Of a stretch of DNA of 64,000 nucleotides, positions 16,087-23,521 are shown piece after piece. A program made the position numbers and the translations under genes. The stretch's first letter is position 1, and the number at the start of each line of letters is the position of its first letter. The notes beneath the pieces were generated by a model. It was not told where the DNA came from and made no database searches. It worked only from the letters and a program-made list of their open reading frames with translations. This DNA comes from SCRA01 sp035533275 (GTDB lineage Bacteria; Vulcanimicrobiota; Vulcanimicrobiia; Vulcanimicrobiales; SCRA01): the NCBI GenBank assembly GCA_035533275.1, contig DATLUD010000070.1, positions 51,091-115,090 on the forward strand, read 5' to 3'.

Positions 16087-16482
16087 TTGACAACCCTATT
16101 GCTGGATGGACAGCCGGCCGATACGTGTTGCCCTTCGACCGCGAGCGGTCCGGAGTGCGCCGCCGTCGAGGTCTTCGCCCAGAAGTGGTCCGTCTGCGTG
16201 CTCTACACGTTGCAGCGCCTTGGTGGGACGCTCCGCTTTCGCGCGATCCAGCGCGCCCTGCGCCCCTCCGGAGGACACGTCGTCAGCGCGCGAATGCTCG
16301 CCATCACGCTGCGGGCGCTGGAGGCGGCCCAGCTCGTGACGCGCACGACCTACGAGGTCTCCCCGCCCCGCGTGGACTATGCGTTGACGCCGAAGGCTTG
16401 CACCGTGCTGCAAACGCTCGAGGCGCTTCACGCGCAGCTGGGGGCCGGCTGCCACGACGCGGAGACCACCAGCCCGTCGTAA
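16087..16482 (+). CDS. HxlR-family winged-helix transcriptional regulator
   Basis: 131 residues from TTG 16087; GGAGG ends 5 bases upstream and no ATG is available. The domain AAVEVFAQKWSVCVLYTLQR followed by FRAIQRALRP, SARMLAITLRALEAAQLVTR and DYALTPKACTVLQTLEALH is a complete HxlR helix-turn-helix. These one-component regulators often respond to aldehydes, oxidants or metals. The N-terminus has Cys14, Cys15 and Cys23 and the C-terminus a Cys-His pair, so redox sensing is possible. The target could be rtcB, transcribed away from it; that is only an inference from position. Confidence 0.87.
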   Translation: MTTLLLDGQPADTCCPSTASGPECAAVEVFAQKWSVCVLYTLQRLGGTLRFRAIQRALRPSGGHVVSARMLAITLRALEAAQLVTRTTYEVSPPRVDYALTPKACTVLQTLEALHAQLGAGCHDAETTSPS

Positions 16483-16582
16483 GAGCGGACGCTCGTTTGC
16501 TGGGCAAGTCTTTCCGGCGATGAGCGCGCCGTGAATCTTCAAGATGTCTTCCCCGGTGTAAAGGCATGGTCATGACCGGCGC

Positions 16583-16614
16583 ATCCGCACGATCTCCACG
16601 TGCGGATCTTTCTT
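16583..16614 (+). terminator. Rho-independent-type terminator after the HxlR gene
   Basis: Stem ATCCGCAC against GTGCGGAT (8 bp, perfect) with a 9-base loop, followed by CTTTCTT. It lies 100 bases after the HxlR stop and 75 before the next gene, so it separates the two transcripts. Confidence 0.65.
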
Positions 16615-16688
16615 CGTGAGATCATCCAACGGCCGCCTTACCATGTGGTTGACAAGAGATCGCGAGCACATGTGAAAGGAGGGGTCCG

Positions 16689-16961
16689 ATGGCAACGCTG
16701 TCCCGGGAGCAAGTGCAACGGTTGCCGCGCGCCGCTCCGGTGCGCAAGCCAACCACCGCCGCGTACCCGCGCGTGACCGCCACCGTGGTCGACGCGCCCC
16801 AGCCGGGGACGGCTGCGCGCCGCGCGAGCGACGACGAGATCACGCTCTCGCTCCTCGATGCGCTGGACGCCTCACGCGGCCGGCGTGAGCACGCGGAGGA
16901 CGAGGGCGATCATCCAACCGTACGGTGGCTGCGAGGCCGGCTCGTCGACGAGTACGTCTAG
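16689..16961 (+). CDS. Small hypothetical protein
   Basis: 90 residues, unrecognised. The start is well supported: AAAGGAGG stands 6 bases before ATG 16689. The N-terminal third is basic and Pro/Arg-rich, the second half acidic (SDDEITLSLLDALDASRGRR then EHAEDEGDHPTVRWLRGRL). No signal peptide or membrane segment. A TTGACA at 16649-16654 lies 34 bases before the start codon but has no good -10 partner. A hairpin at 17011-17046 follows the gene. Confidence 0.7.
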   Translation: MATLSREQVQRLPRAAPVRKPTTAAYPRVTATVVDAPQPGTAARRASDDEITLSLLDALDASRGRREHAEDEGDHPTVRWLRGRLVDEYV

Positions 16962-17010
16962 CGCAGCCAACCGTGCCGTCGGCCGGACCCTTTCGGGCTG
17001 ACGCTACGCC

Positions 17011-17046
17011 GGGCGCCGCGGAGACAGGGTGGTCGATGCGGCGCCC
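17011..17046. terminator. Convergent hairpin
   Basis: Perfect 9-bp stem GGGCGCCGC against GCGGCGCCC with an 18-base loop, between a plus-strand gene ending at 16961 and a minus-strand gene ending at 17082. No T-run; likely a bidirectional transcript end. Confidence 0.5.
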
Positions 17047-17081
17047 ACCTCAACGCCGGGCACCCATGCTCAAGCCGCGGT

Positions 17082-17720
17082 CTATTCGGCAGCCACGCTC
17101 CACACTTCGGAGCTTTGGCCGCCGTGGCGTCCTCCGCTCGCGCGCACCTCGCCGGTGCCCCGGCGGAACGCCCCGTACACGAAGACGGCGCTCATGCGCA
17201 CCGCGATGCCCTGCTGCTTGCCGGCGGCCCGGAGCTCCAGTTGTCCTTGCGCGTCGCGCCCCACGGAGACCCGCACCGGGACGTCGACGGGTGCCGCACT
17301 GCCGAGAACAATTCGGGCGCTCGCGAGCCAATGCTGGCCGACCGCCGCTCCGGCTCGGGCTCCGGCGGTGATCGCGGCAATCGCGTCGTACGGCCAAAGG
17401 TCGCCGTGCCGGCGCGGCGCGGAATTCCGCGCCGGAGCGACTGCGAAGCCCCCGTCGGGCGTGACCGTGGCGTGGACGATGGTGAAGCCGGAGCCGCCGT
17501 AGATCACCACCTCCGCATGGCGTTGCGGCTGCAGGGTGATCCCGAGGTCACGTTCACTCCGACCGTCGGCCCCGGTGAGGGTCAGGTGGTAGCGCGTGGT
17601 CACGCCGATCGTGCGCGGCCCGATCGTCAGCGGCTGGGCCGCCGTGGCCGCGACCGCCTGCGCGAAGGCGAGCGCAAGGGCTGCCGCAGCGGCGGCACGG
17701 GAAAGGAAACGACGTCGCAT
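17082..17720 (-). CDS. Secreted hypothetical protein
   Basis: 212 residues from ATG 17720, chosen because GAGGAGC lies just upstream and because it places a signal peptide (MRRRFLSRAAAAAALALAFA then AVAATAAQ) at the front; the longer frame to 17861 has no such feature. The mature part is beta-rich (GVTTRYHLTLTGADGRSERD, HAEVVIYGGSGFTIVHATVT, VDVPVRVSVGRDAQGQLELR) with no cysteine, suggesting a small periplasmic or outer-surface beta protein. Family not recognised. A promoter candidate lies at 17756-17785. Confidence 0.7.
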   Translation of the reverse strand: MRRRFLSRAAAAAALALAFAQAVAATAAQPLTIGPRTIGVTTRYHLTLTGADGRSERDLGITLQPQRHAEVVIYGGSGFTIVHATVTPDGGFAVAPARNSAPRRHGDLWPYDAIAAITAGARAGAAVGQHWLASARIVLGSAAPVDVPVRVSVGRDAQGQLELRAAGKQQGIAVRMSAVFVYGAFRRGTGEVRASGGRHGGQSSEVWSVAAE

Positions 17721-17755
17721 AGGCTCCTCGGCGATGCTCGGGGTCTCTGCCCCAC

Positions 17756-17785
17756 ACCTAACCGCGGCCAGCCCCGTTCTGTCAA
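17756..17785 (-). promoter_or_regulatory. Candidate promoter of the secreted-protein gene
   Basis: On the minus strand TTGACA (17785-17780) and TTAGGT (17761-17756) are 18 bp apart, 35 bases before the start codon at 17720. The -35 box is consensus, the -10 box is weak. Confidence 0.45.
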
Positions 17786-17864
17786 CCGCCAAAGCCATAG
17801 GCGACCGCACGGCGCCGCCCCGATGCAGGAGGCCGGGCCCGAGGTGCTGGATACGGCTCAACGC

Positions 17865-17951
17865 GGAGGAGTGGCAGAGCGGTTGAATGCAGCGGTCTTG
17901 AAAACCGCCGAGCTCGCAAGGGCTCCGTGAGTTCGAATCTCACCTCCTCCG
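17865..17951 (+). tRNA. tRNA-Ser (anticodon TGA)
   Basis: An 87-base cloverleaf with acceptor stem GGAGGAG/CTCCTCC and discriminator G at 17951. The anticodon arm is GCGGT-CTTGAAA-ACCGC, with anticodon TGA at 17899-17901, reading UCN serine codons. The long variable arm (GAGCTCGCAAGGGCTC) marks a class II tRNA, and the T arm GTGAGTTCGAATCTCAC is intact. The 3' CCA is not encoded. It serves as substrate of the SerRS encoded at 289-1563. No integrase or repeated 3' end was found next to it. Confidence 0.97.
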
Positions 17952-18012
17952 AACCCCGGCCTCCGCGCTCAAACCCGCGCCAGCCGCGGCCGTCGGCGCC
18001 CGCCGACCAGGC

Positions 18013-18216
18013 CTACCAGGTCAGGACCGACCGCGGAGTGGATTCACGCTGCACGGCCGAGACGTCGTACGCAAACCGCGCGGCGCTGCCCTCGTAGCGG
18101 TTCAACTGCGCCGCAAGCACCTCGAGAGCGGTTCGGTCGCCATTGCAGATGGTCGCGGTGAGCAGGGTTTCGCTCCCGGTTGCAAGGTCGCGCTTACGGA
18201 TGGTATAAATCGCCAC
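18013..18216 (-). CDS. Small hypothetical protein
   Basis: 67 residues from GTG 18216, with AAGGA 7 bases upstream. MAIYTIRKRDLATGSETLLT leads into TICNGDRTALEVLAAQLNRY and a short polar end. It looks like a compact alpha/beta protein with no signal peptide; family not recognised. On the minus strand a perfect -10 box TATAAT lies at 18317-18312, about 95 bases upstream of the start, but no good -35 box accompanies it. Confidence 0.6.
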   Translation of the reverse strand: MAIYTIRKRDLATGSETLLTATICNGDRTALEVLAAQLNRYEGSAARFAYDVSAVQRESTPRSVLTW

Positions 18217-18508
18217 GGGTTCGTCCTTTCTGCCGCTGCGACGCCTGCATCGGCTATGCCAGAGAGCTCGCGGAGGGGGCGCGCGCCTCGTATCACGGGG
18301 GACCTTCTCCGATTATAGCCGGCGGCGATGGTGGCAATAGGGCCGGTCGGCCGCACGTCGAGGGTACCACGGCCCTCGTCGAGTACGGGCCCCGTGGTCT
18401 ACCTCGCCGCGCGCGCGAGGGCCGGGGGACGCTCCCGGCGACGCGGGTCGCAGGCGCCTCCGATGGCGCCGGGTACGATACCATCGAGAGGAGACTCCCG
18501 ATCGAGCG

Positions 18509-18691
18509 ATGCGACACACCTGCAACGACTGCCCGAACCTCGCCACCCACCACGTCACCAACACCGCGCTGTTCTTCTGCGACATCCACATGGAGGCGTT
18601 CCGCAAGAGCGAGACGCTCCACGGCTACCAGCACCACCGCCTGATCGACGGCGAGGACCTGGTGCACGATTTCTCGGGACGGCGCCGCTGA
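18509..18691 (+). CDS. Small zinc-finger-like protein
   Basis: 60 residues from ATG 18509. Cys5 and Cys8 (CNDC) and Cys24 and His27 (CDIH) are spaced like four zinc ligands, with several further His (HHVTNT, HGYQHHR). The remainder is polar, with no membrane segment. An AGGAG lies about 15 bases before the start, rather far. It is convergent with the phosphatase gene, ending 17 bp from it. Function unknown; the Zn-binding call rests on the Cys/His spacing alone. Confidence 0.55.
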   Translation: MRHTCNDCPNLATHHVTNTALFFCDIHMEAFRKSETLHGYQHHRLIDGEDLVHDFSGRRR

Positions 18692-18708
18692 CCGGCGCCC
18701 CCGTGCCC

Positions 18709-19503
18709 CTAGCCCCGGTCCGCAGCGGCTAGCGCCGCCACCAGCTCGCCGTGAATGCGGCCGTTGCTCGCCGCGATCGCGCGGCCGTCCACGGTGAAGG
18801 GCGAACCGTCGGCGTTGGTCACGCGTCCCCCCGCTTCCGCAACGATCAAGCTCCCGGCCGCCACGTCCCACGGATGGAGCCCGTACTCCCAGAAGCCGTC
18901 GAAGGCCCCGGTCGCCACATAGCAGAGGTCGAGCGCCGCCGCTCCCACGCGCCGCACGGCATGCGAGCGGTCGCTGAGGGCCACGAAGCAAGGCAAGTTG
19001 CGCGCAAGCCCACCGGGTCCCGGCATGAAGCCGGTGCACAGGAGCGCCTCGCCCAGCGTCTCGACCGCGGAGACGCGCAGCGGCGAGCCGTTGCGCGTGG
19101 CCCCCTCGCCGCGGCGCGCCGCGAAGGTCTCGCCGGTGGCCGGGTTGTGGATCACGCCGACCTCCACGACGCCCAGGCGTTCGTAGCCGATCGAGACGCA
19201 GAAGAACGGAAACCCGTGCACGAAATTCGTCGTGCCGTCCAGCGGATCGACGATCCACCGCTCTCCGCTCGTGCCCGCCGTCGCTCCGGTCTCCTCGCCG
19301 AAGAACCCCGATCCCGGCAGGGCCGTCAGCAGGCGCTCGCGGAGGATCTCCTCGCTCGCGCGGTCGGCCTCCGTCACTAAGTCGGCGCGCGAGCTCTTGC
19401 GGCCGACGTCGAGAGGGCCACCCAGGTAAGCCAAGAGAACGTTGCCCGCGGCCCGTGCGGCCTCCATCGCGAGCTCCAAGACGTCAATTCCTCGATCGAC
19501 CAC
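18709..19503 (-). CDS. Inositol monophosphatase-family phosphatase
   Basis: 264 residues. Mg2+-dependent phosphatase of the IMPase/FBPase/CysQ superfamily: GEE (69-71), the metal-binding signature WIVDPLDGTTNF (83-94) and the later LHPWDVAAG motif are all intact. Likely substrates are myo-inositol phosphate, histidinol phosphate or a related sugar phosphate; SuhB-type IMPases have this length and motif set. The listed start is GTG 19503; a TTG at about 19476 is preceded by GAGGA and is a possible alternative, as is ATG at the MEAARAAG segment. No pathway partner is adjacent. Confidence 0.9.
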   Translation of the reverse strand: MVDRGIDVLELAMEAARAAGNVLLAYLGGPLDVGRKSSRADLVTEADRASEEILRERLLTALPGSGFFGEETGATAGTSGERWIVDPLDGTTNFVHGFPFFCVSIGYERLGVVEVGVIHNPATGETFAARRGEGATRNGSPLRVSAVETLGEALLCTGFMPGPGGLARNLPCFVALSDRSHAVRRVGAAALDLCYVATGAFDGFWEYGLHPWDVAAGSLIVAEAGGRVTNADGSPFTVDGRAIAASNGRIHGELVAALAAADRG

Positions 19504-19546
19504 AGCGGGCCGCCATACCAGCCGCCGTCAGGAGGTTCCTTCCGCC

Positions 19547-20074
19547 ATGGCCGGGATGCCCATTCGCCAGCGCGGCGCGCCGCTCGGCTCCCAGCGACGC
19601 TGGGGCGACGCGATCGCCGCAATCCTCGAGGTCTTCCTGTACATCGCGTGGCTCGGCTCCCTCGTCGGCATCGCCTTCGTGGCGGCGCCGGCGGCCTTCG
19701 CCCATGCGCCCGCGCAGCAGGCGGGAGCCATCGTGGGAGCCTCCCTGCGCGCGACGACCTGGTTCGCCTGGGTCTGCGGGGGCGTGCTGCTGCTGATCTG
19801 GCTCTTCCGCATTCCGCGCGAGGGGCGGACCGCGCTGGCCGGGGCGCTGCTGATCGCGGTGGCGATCGGGGCCACCGACTACGCGCGGTGGAGCATCGCG
19901 CCCAAAATGGACGCCATCGTGGCCCAGGTCGACGGGGCGATCTCCGCGCTCCCCGCCGGCGACGCGCGCCGCGCGACGTTCGACGCGCTCCACCGGCGGA
20001 GCACGCAGACCTACGGCGTCGTGCTGGTCTGCGGCTTCCTGGCGGCGGCGCTCACAGCCGCTCGGCGGCGTTGA
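19547..20074 (+). CDS. DUF4149-like integral membrane protein
   Basis: 175 residues from ATG 19547 with AGGAGG 11 bases upstream; the frame is open further upstream but that part overlaps the divergent phosphatase gene. Four hydrophobic stretches (about 25-45, 65-82, 90-106 and 157-172), with an amphipathic stretch containing QVDGAISALPAGDARRATFD between the last two. The layout matches DUF4149 (TMEM205-like) proteins, of unknown function. It ends just where the promoter of the magnesium locus begins: the stop codon overlaps TTGACT at 20071. Confidence 0.65.
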   Translation: MAGMPIRQRGAPLGSQRRWGDAIAAILEVFLYIAWLGSLVGIAFVAAPAAFAHAPAQQAGAIVGASLRATTWFAWVCGGVLLLIWLFRIPREGRTALAGALLIAVAIGATDYARWSIAPKMDAIVAQVDGAISALPAGDARRATFDALHRRSTQTYGVVLVCGFLAAALTAARRR

Positions 20075-20100
20075 CTTGTCCGCGAGCCTGCGGCTAGAAT
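20071..20100 (+). promoter_or_regulatory. Promoter of the Mg2+-transport locus
   Basis: TTGACT (20071-20076) and TAGAAT (20095-20100) with an 18-bp spacer. Transcription would start near 20107, leaving about 140 bases before the 62-residue ORF and 325 before the MgtE-like gene. The leader contains a short hairpin (GGCGC-TTT-GCGCC at about 20117-20129) and a purine-rich GAAAGGGGGTGACA. No M-box or yybP-ykoY consensus was recognised. Confidence 0.65.
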
Positions 20101-20246
20101 AGATAGGCTCAATTCGGCGCTTTGCGCCACGGCGAAAGGGGGTGACACGCTCTCGATGACCAGCGACGGCTCTAGTAGGTACTCCACGTACCGTGACCGG
20201 GACATCTCGGATGACCCACTACCGATCTCTCTGGAGGTGGACTCCC

Positions 20247-20435
20247 ATGACCGCGATGCTCGGGCTTCTGCGCCGCTGGGTTGCGAGGCGCGTCGCCCGT
20301 TCCCTCTCGCAGCCCGTGGACGCGGCGGCGCTTCGCTGCGTCTGCTCCCGCTACCATAGCCTCTACCTGCGCCCGGGGTACCTCCCGGAGGGCCGCTCCT
20401 CCATCGGCGTGCGCTGGACGGAGGACCGCCCGTGA
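20247..20435 (+). CDS. 62-residue protein coupled to the MgtE-like gene
   Basis: Starts at ATG 20247 with GGAGG 9 bases upstream and ends in GTGA, sharing four bases with the GTG start of the next gene. Two in-frame upstream starts (20211, 20193) lack a better site. The protein is basic at the front (LGLLRRWVARRVARSLSQ), has CVCSRYHSLYLRPGYLPEG in the middle with a Cys-x-Cys, and an acidic end. No membrane helix. Its translation would be coupled to that of the magnesium-sensor gene, so it may be a partner, a regulator or a leader ORF. Family not recognised; the good start site and 4-base overlap are the main support. Confidence 0.55.
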   Translation: MTAMLGLLRRWVARRVARSLSQPVDAAALRCVCSRYHSLYLRPGYLPEGRSSIGVRWTEDRP

Positions 20436-21751
20436 CGCTCACCTCGGGTTTCATTTCCGAGCTGGTCGGCCGCGAGGTCACGTACGCCGACGGCGGCCGT
20501 GAGGTCGCCGTCGGACGCGTTTCAGACTTCGTCGTCCACGAGCCGCAGCAGGCGTTCCCTCCGATCGACGGCATCGTCATCAAGACCGGGGGCAAACACG
20601 ACCTCTACGCTCCGTTCTCCACGGTCGAAGAGATCACGGAGCTGGGCCCGATCCGCCTGCGCGCCAAGCCGGAGCTTGCGCCATTTGCCCACGAGGAGTC
20701 GCTCTATCTGGTCTCCGACCTGTTCGACAAGCAGATCGTCGACATCAACGGGCGCAAAGTGGTGCGCATCAACGACCTCGAGTTCGCCAACGTCAACGGC
20801 ACGCTGCGCGTCGTGGCCGCCGACATCGGCTTGGCCGGCCTGCTGCGCCGCCTGGGGCTCAAGTCGTTCGCCCAGCGCTTCCTGCCCAAGGTCCACGAGA
20901 ACATTCCGCGTGCGCTGATCGCGTGGGACGCCGTCGCGCCCATCCGCGACACCAGCCCCGACCGCGTGCGGCTGACCATCGAGAAGAGCCGGCTCTCCAA
21001 GCTCCACCCCTCCGATCTCGCGGAGATCATCTCCGAGCTTTCGGCGGCCGATCAGGCGCGCGTGATGAAGTCGCTCGACGACGAGACCGCCGCCGACGCC
21101 CTGGAGCACCTGGATCCCGAGACGCAGCAGGCGATCCTTGAGGATCTGGGCACGGAACGGGCCGCCGACATCGTCGAGGAGATGGACGCCGACGACGCCG
21201 CCGATCTGCTCCATGAACTGGACGAGGAACGGCGCCAAGAGCTCTTGGCCGAGATGGAGCCGGAGACCGCGGGGGAGCTGCGCGAGCTGGCGACCTACGA
21301 GCCCGATACGGCCGCGGGCCTGATGACCAAGGACTTCGTCTGGATCTATCCTCACCGCACCGCCGCGGCCACCATGGAGAAGCTCCGCGAGATCTCCCCG
21401 GACACCGACTTCATCTACTACCTGTTCGTCACCGATCAGTCGATGCGGCTCCTGGGCGTGCTCTCGCTGCGCACGCTCATCCTAGCGGCACCGGACGCCA
21501 CTATCGAGTCGATCATGGAGAGCGACGTGGTCGCCGTGCATCCCGAGCAAGACGCACGGGACGTGGCGAGCACGATCGCCCGCTACGACCTCCTGGCCGT
21601 TCCCGTGGTCGACGACGACGGCATCATGTCGGGCATCATCACCGTGGACGATGCCATCGACGTGCTGCTGCCGGAGAAGGTGCGCAAACAACTGCCTCGC
21701 TTCACCGCCCGCCACCATCGCGCCGCGCCGGACGTCGAAGTCCTCCCGTAG
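20432..21751 (+). CDS. Pore-less MgtE-type Mg2+ sensor: PRC-barrel pair, MgtE N domain, CBS pair
   Basis: 439 residues, GTG start at 20432 with GGAGG 8 bases upstream. Residues about 5-85 and 88-150 are two PRC-barrel-like segments (the second is DLFDKQIVDINGRKVVRIND). Residues about 185-300 form the acidic MgtE N domain: KLHPSDLAEIISELSAADQA, then EEMDADDAADLLHELDEERR and TAAGLMTKDFV. A CBS pair follows (about 295-425). In the MgtE channel these domains bind Mg2+ and gate the pore; here the protein ends after the CBS pair with no membrane segment at all. The next gene, 12 bp downstream, is an NRAMP-fold transporter, so this is probably its cytoplasmic Mg2+-sensing partner. The gating partnership is inference. 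Confidence 0.88.
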   Translation: MTLTSGFISELVGREVTYADGGREVAVGRVSDFVVHEPQQAFPPIDGIVIKTGGKHDLYAPFSTVEEITELGPIRLRAKPELAPFAHEESLYLVSDLFDKQIVDINGRKVVRINDLEFANVNGTLRVVAADIGLAGLLRRLGLKSFAQRFLPKVHENIPRALIAWDAVAPIRDTSPDRVRLTIEKSRLSKLHPSDLAEIISELSAADQARVMKSLDDETAADALEHLDPETQQAILEDLGTERAADIVEEMDADDAADLLHELDEERRQELLAEMEPETAGELRELATYEPDTAAGLMTKDFVWIYPHRTAAATMEKLREISPDTDFIYYLFVTDQSMRLLGVLSLRTLILAAPDATIESIMESDVVAVHPEQDARDVASTIARYDLLAVPVVDDDGIMSGIITVDDAIDVLLPEKVRKQLPRFTARHHRAAPDVEVLP

Positions 21752-21763
21752 ACCGGAGAGATC

Positions 21764-23116
21764 ATGAACCCGCCCGAGTCCGTCGACGCCGTTCACGGCG
21801 GGGGCGCTCCTGCCTCCGTCCTCAAGCGCCCGAGCACCTGGCGCTCGATCATCATGTTCCTCTCCGTCGTCGGACCCGGGATCATCACGGCCAATGCCGA
21901 CAACGACGTCGGCGGCATCACCACCTACTCGCTCGCCGGCGCGCAGTTCGGCTACGAGCTGCTCTGGCTGCTCGTTCCGGTGACGATCGCACTGGTGGTC
22001 GTGCAGGAAATGTGCGCGCGCATGGGTGCGGTGACCGGCAAGGGTCTGGCCGACCTCATCCGCGAGAACTTCGGCGTCAAGGTGACCTTTTGGGTCCTGA
22101 TCACGTTCGTGCTCTGCGACCTCGGCAACACCGCCGCCGAGTTCGCCGGCATCGCCTCGGCGGCCCCGATCCTGCAATCGTACGTGCCGTTCCTCACCAA
22201 GGAGCTGCTGGTGCCCGTGGGTGCCGCCTTCGTCTTCATCGTCGTCACGCGCGGCACGTACCGCGTGGTCGAGAAGATCTTCCTGGCGTTCTGCACCGCC
22301 TACCTGGCGTACATCGTCAGCGGCATCGTCGTGCACCCGCATTGGGGCGACATCGCTCGCGCCATGGTCGCTCCGCACCTCACCGCGAACAGCGCTTACC
22401 TGCTGATGGCGATCGGCGTGATCGGCACCACGATCTCGCCGTGGATGCAGTTCTACATCCAGTCGGCGATCGTGGAGAAGGGCATCAAGATCAAGGACTA
22501 CGGCTACTCGCGGATCGACGTGATCAGCGGAGCGATCTTCACCGACGTGGTGGCGTTCTTCATCATCGTGGCCACCGCCGCGACCATCTTCGTCTTCAAC
22601 CAACATGCGGCAGCGGGGCGGCAGATCGTGGTCAACGACGCCGGCGACGCGGCGCGGGCGCTGGCTCCGCTGGCGGGCAAGTACGCATCGCTGCTCTTCG
22701 CCATCGGGCTGCTGAACGCAGCGCTCTTCACGGCGTCCATCTTGCCGCTCTCGACGGCATATTACGTCTGCGAGGCGTTCGGCTTCGAGTCGGGGGTCGA
22801 GCGGCGCTTCCGCGAGGCGCCCGTCTTCTACTCGCTCTACCTCGGGCTCATCGCCATCGGCGGCGGGCTGGTGCTGATCCCCGGCGCCCCGCTCCTGCAG
22901 ATCATCTTCTACTCGCAGGTGCTCAACGGCGCGCTCCTCCCGGTGGTGTTGATCTTGATGCTGCTGCTGATCAACAACAAGCGGCTGATGGGCAAGTACG
23001 TCAACAGCCCCCTGCTCAACGCGGTGGCGTGGACGACGGTGCTGGTCGTCGGGGTGCTGACCATCGTATCGACGATCGAGCTGATCTTCCCGGGGATCGC
23101 CGGAGGAGGAGGGTGA
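21764..23116 (+). CDS. NRAMP-family transporter with non-canonical metal site, NRMT-like Mg2+ transporter
   Basis: 450 residues, ATG with GGAG 6 bases upstream, about 11 hydrophobic segments in the LeuT-type NRAMP layout. In TM1, where Mn2+/Fe2+ transporters have Asp-Pro-Gly-Asn, this protein has Asp48-Val-Gly-Gly51. In TM6, where they have Met-Pro-His, it has Ser225-Pro-Trp227. The Met is the soft ligand that favours transition metals; the NRAMP-related magnesium transporters (NRMT) lack it. With an MgtE-type sensor encoded just before it, Mg2+ is the likely substrate. The Asp is kept as the central ligand. Whether uptake is coupled to protons cannot be read. It is convergent with a small membrane-protein gene. 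Confidence 0.85.
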   Translation: MNPPESVDAVHGGGAPASVLKRPSTWRSIIMFLSVVGPGIITANADNDVGGITTYSLAGAQFGYELLWLLVPVTIALVVVQEMCARMGAVTGKGLADLIRENFGVKVTFWVLITFVLCDLGNTAAEFAGIASAAPILQSYVPFLTKELLVPVGAAFVFIVVTRGTYRVVEKIFLAFCTAYLAYIVSGIVVHPHWGDIARAMVAPHLTANSAYLLMAIGVIGTTISPWMQFYIQSAIVEKGIKIKDYGYSRIDVISGAIFTDVVAFFIIVATAATIFVFNQHAAAGRQIVVNDAGDAARALAPLAGKYASLLFAIGLLNAALFTASILPLSTAYYVCEAFGFESGVERRFREAPVFYSLYLGLIAIGGGLVLIPGAPLLQIIFYSQVLNGALLPVVLILMLLLINNKRLMGKYVNSPLLNAVAWTTVLVVGVLTIVSTIELIFPGIAGGGG

Positions 23117-23130
23117 GACGCGCGGTCCCG

Positions 23131-23460
23131 CTAGCTTCCTCCGGCCGCGCTGGCCTGCCCCAGGCGGAACGCGAACGCGGCGCAGGCCGCCCCGATGGCG
23201 ATGAGGAGCGTCGGCACCGGCCCGGGCTTGCGCTTGGCCATGATCGCGCCGCCCTGGATCAGCAGCGCCGCCAGAAGCCAGAGCGCGGGATGGAGCCAGG
23301 TCACCCGCTTGCCCACGGCAAGCAGCCAGAGCCCCAGCACCAACTGCACGAGCAGGGCCCAAAGGGCCACCCGGCGGCCGAGCGGCTGCCAGATGGCCCA
23401 GATGGCGGCGACGACGACGACGACGCCCCAAACGTAGTGAATCGTGAGTTCGGTCTGCAT
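23131..23460 (-). CDS. Small integral membrane protein
   Basis: 109 residues from ATG 23460 (the frame extends to 23529 without a better start). Four hydrophobic stretches: YVWGVVVVVAAIWAIWQ, VALWALLVQLVLGLWLLAV, LHPALWLLAALLIQGGAIM and VPTLLIAIGAACAAFAFRLG, separated by short basic loops. The run of GAC triplets near 23410 on the plus strand is simply its Val codons. Family not recognised; it is divergent from the regulator gene with a 61-bp gap. Confidence 0.65.
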   Translation of the reverse strand: MQTELTIHYVWGVVVVVAAIWAIWQPLGRRVALWALLVQLVLGLWLLAVGKRVTWLHPALWLLAALLIQGGAIMAKRKPGPVPTLLIAIGAACAAFAFRLGQASAAGGS

Positions 23461-23521
23461 GTGCCGTCTCTTCGACGTTTGGCGGAAGGAACGCCTTGGC
23501 GCCGCGTCTGAAGTACGCCTG

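Noticed and set aside
17865..17951. Integration site at the tRNA-Ser gene
   Set aside because: No integrase, no repeated copy of the tRNA 3' end and no compositional break were seen on either side.
20101..20246. Mg2+ or Mn2+ riboswitch (M-box, yybP-ykoY) in the leader of the transporter locus
   Set aside because: The conserved core sequences of these classes were looked for by eye and not found. A covariance-model search would decide.
23410..23430. Run of GAC triplets resembling a microsatellite
   Set aside because: It is the Val codon run of the small membrane protein on the minus strand, within a hydrophobic helix.
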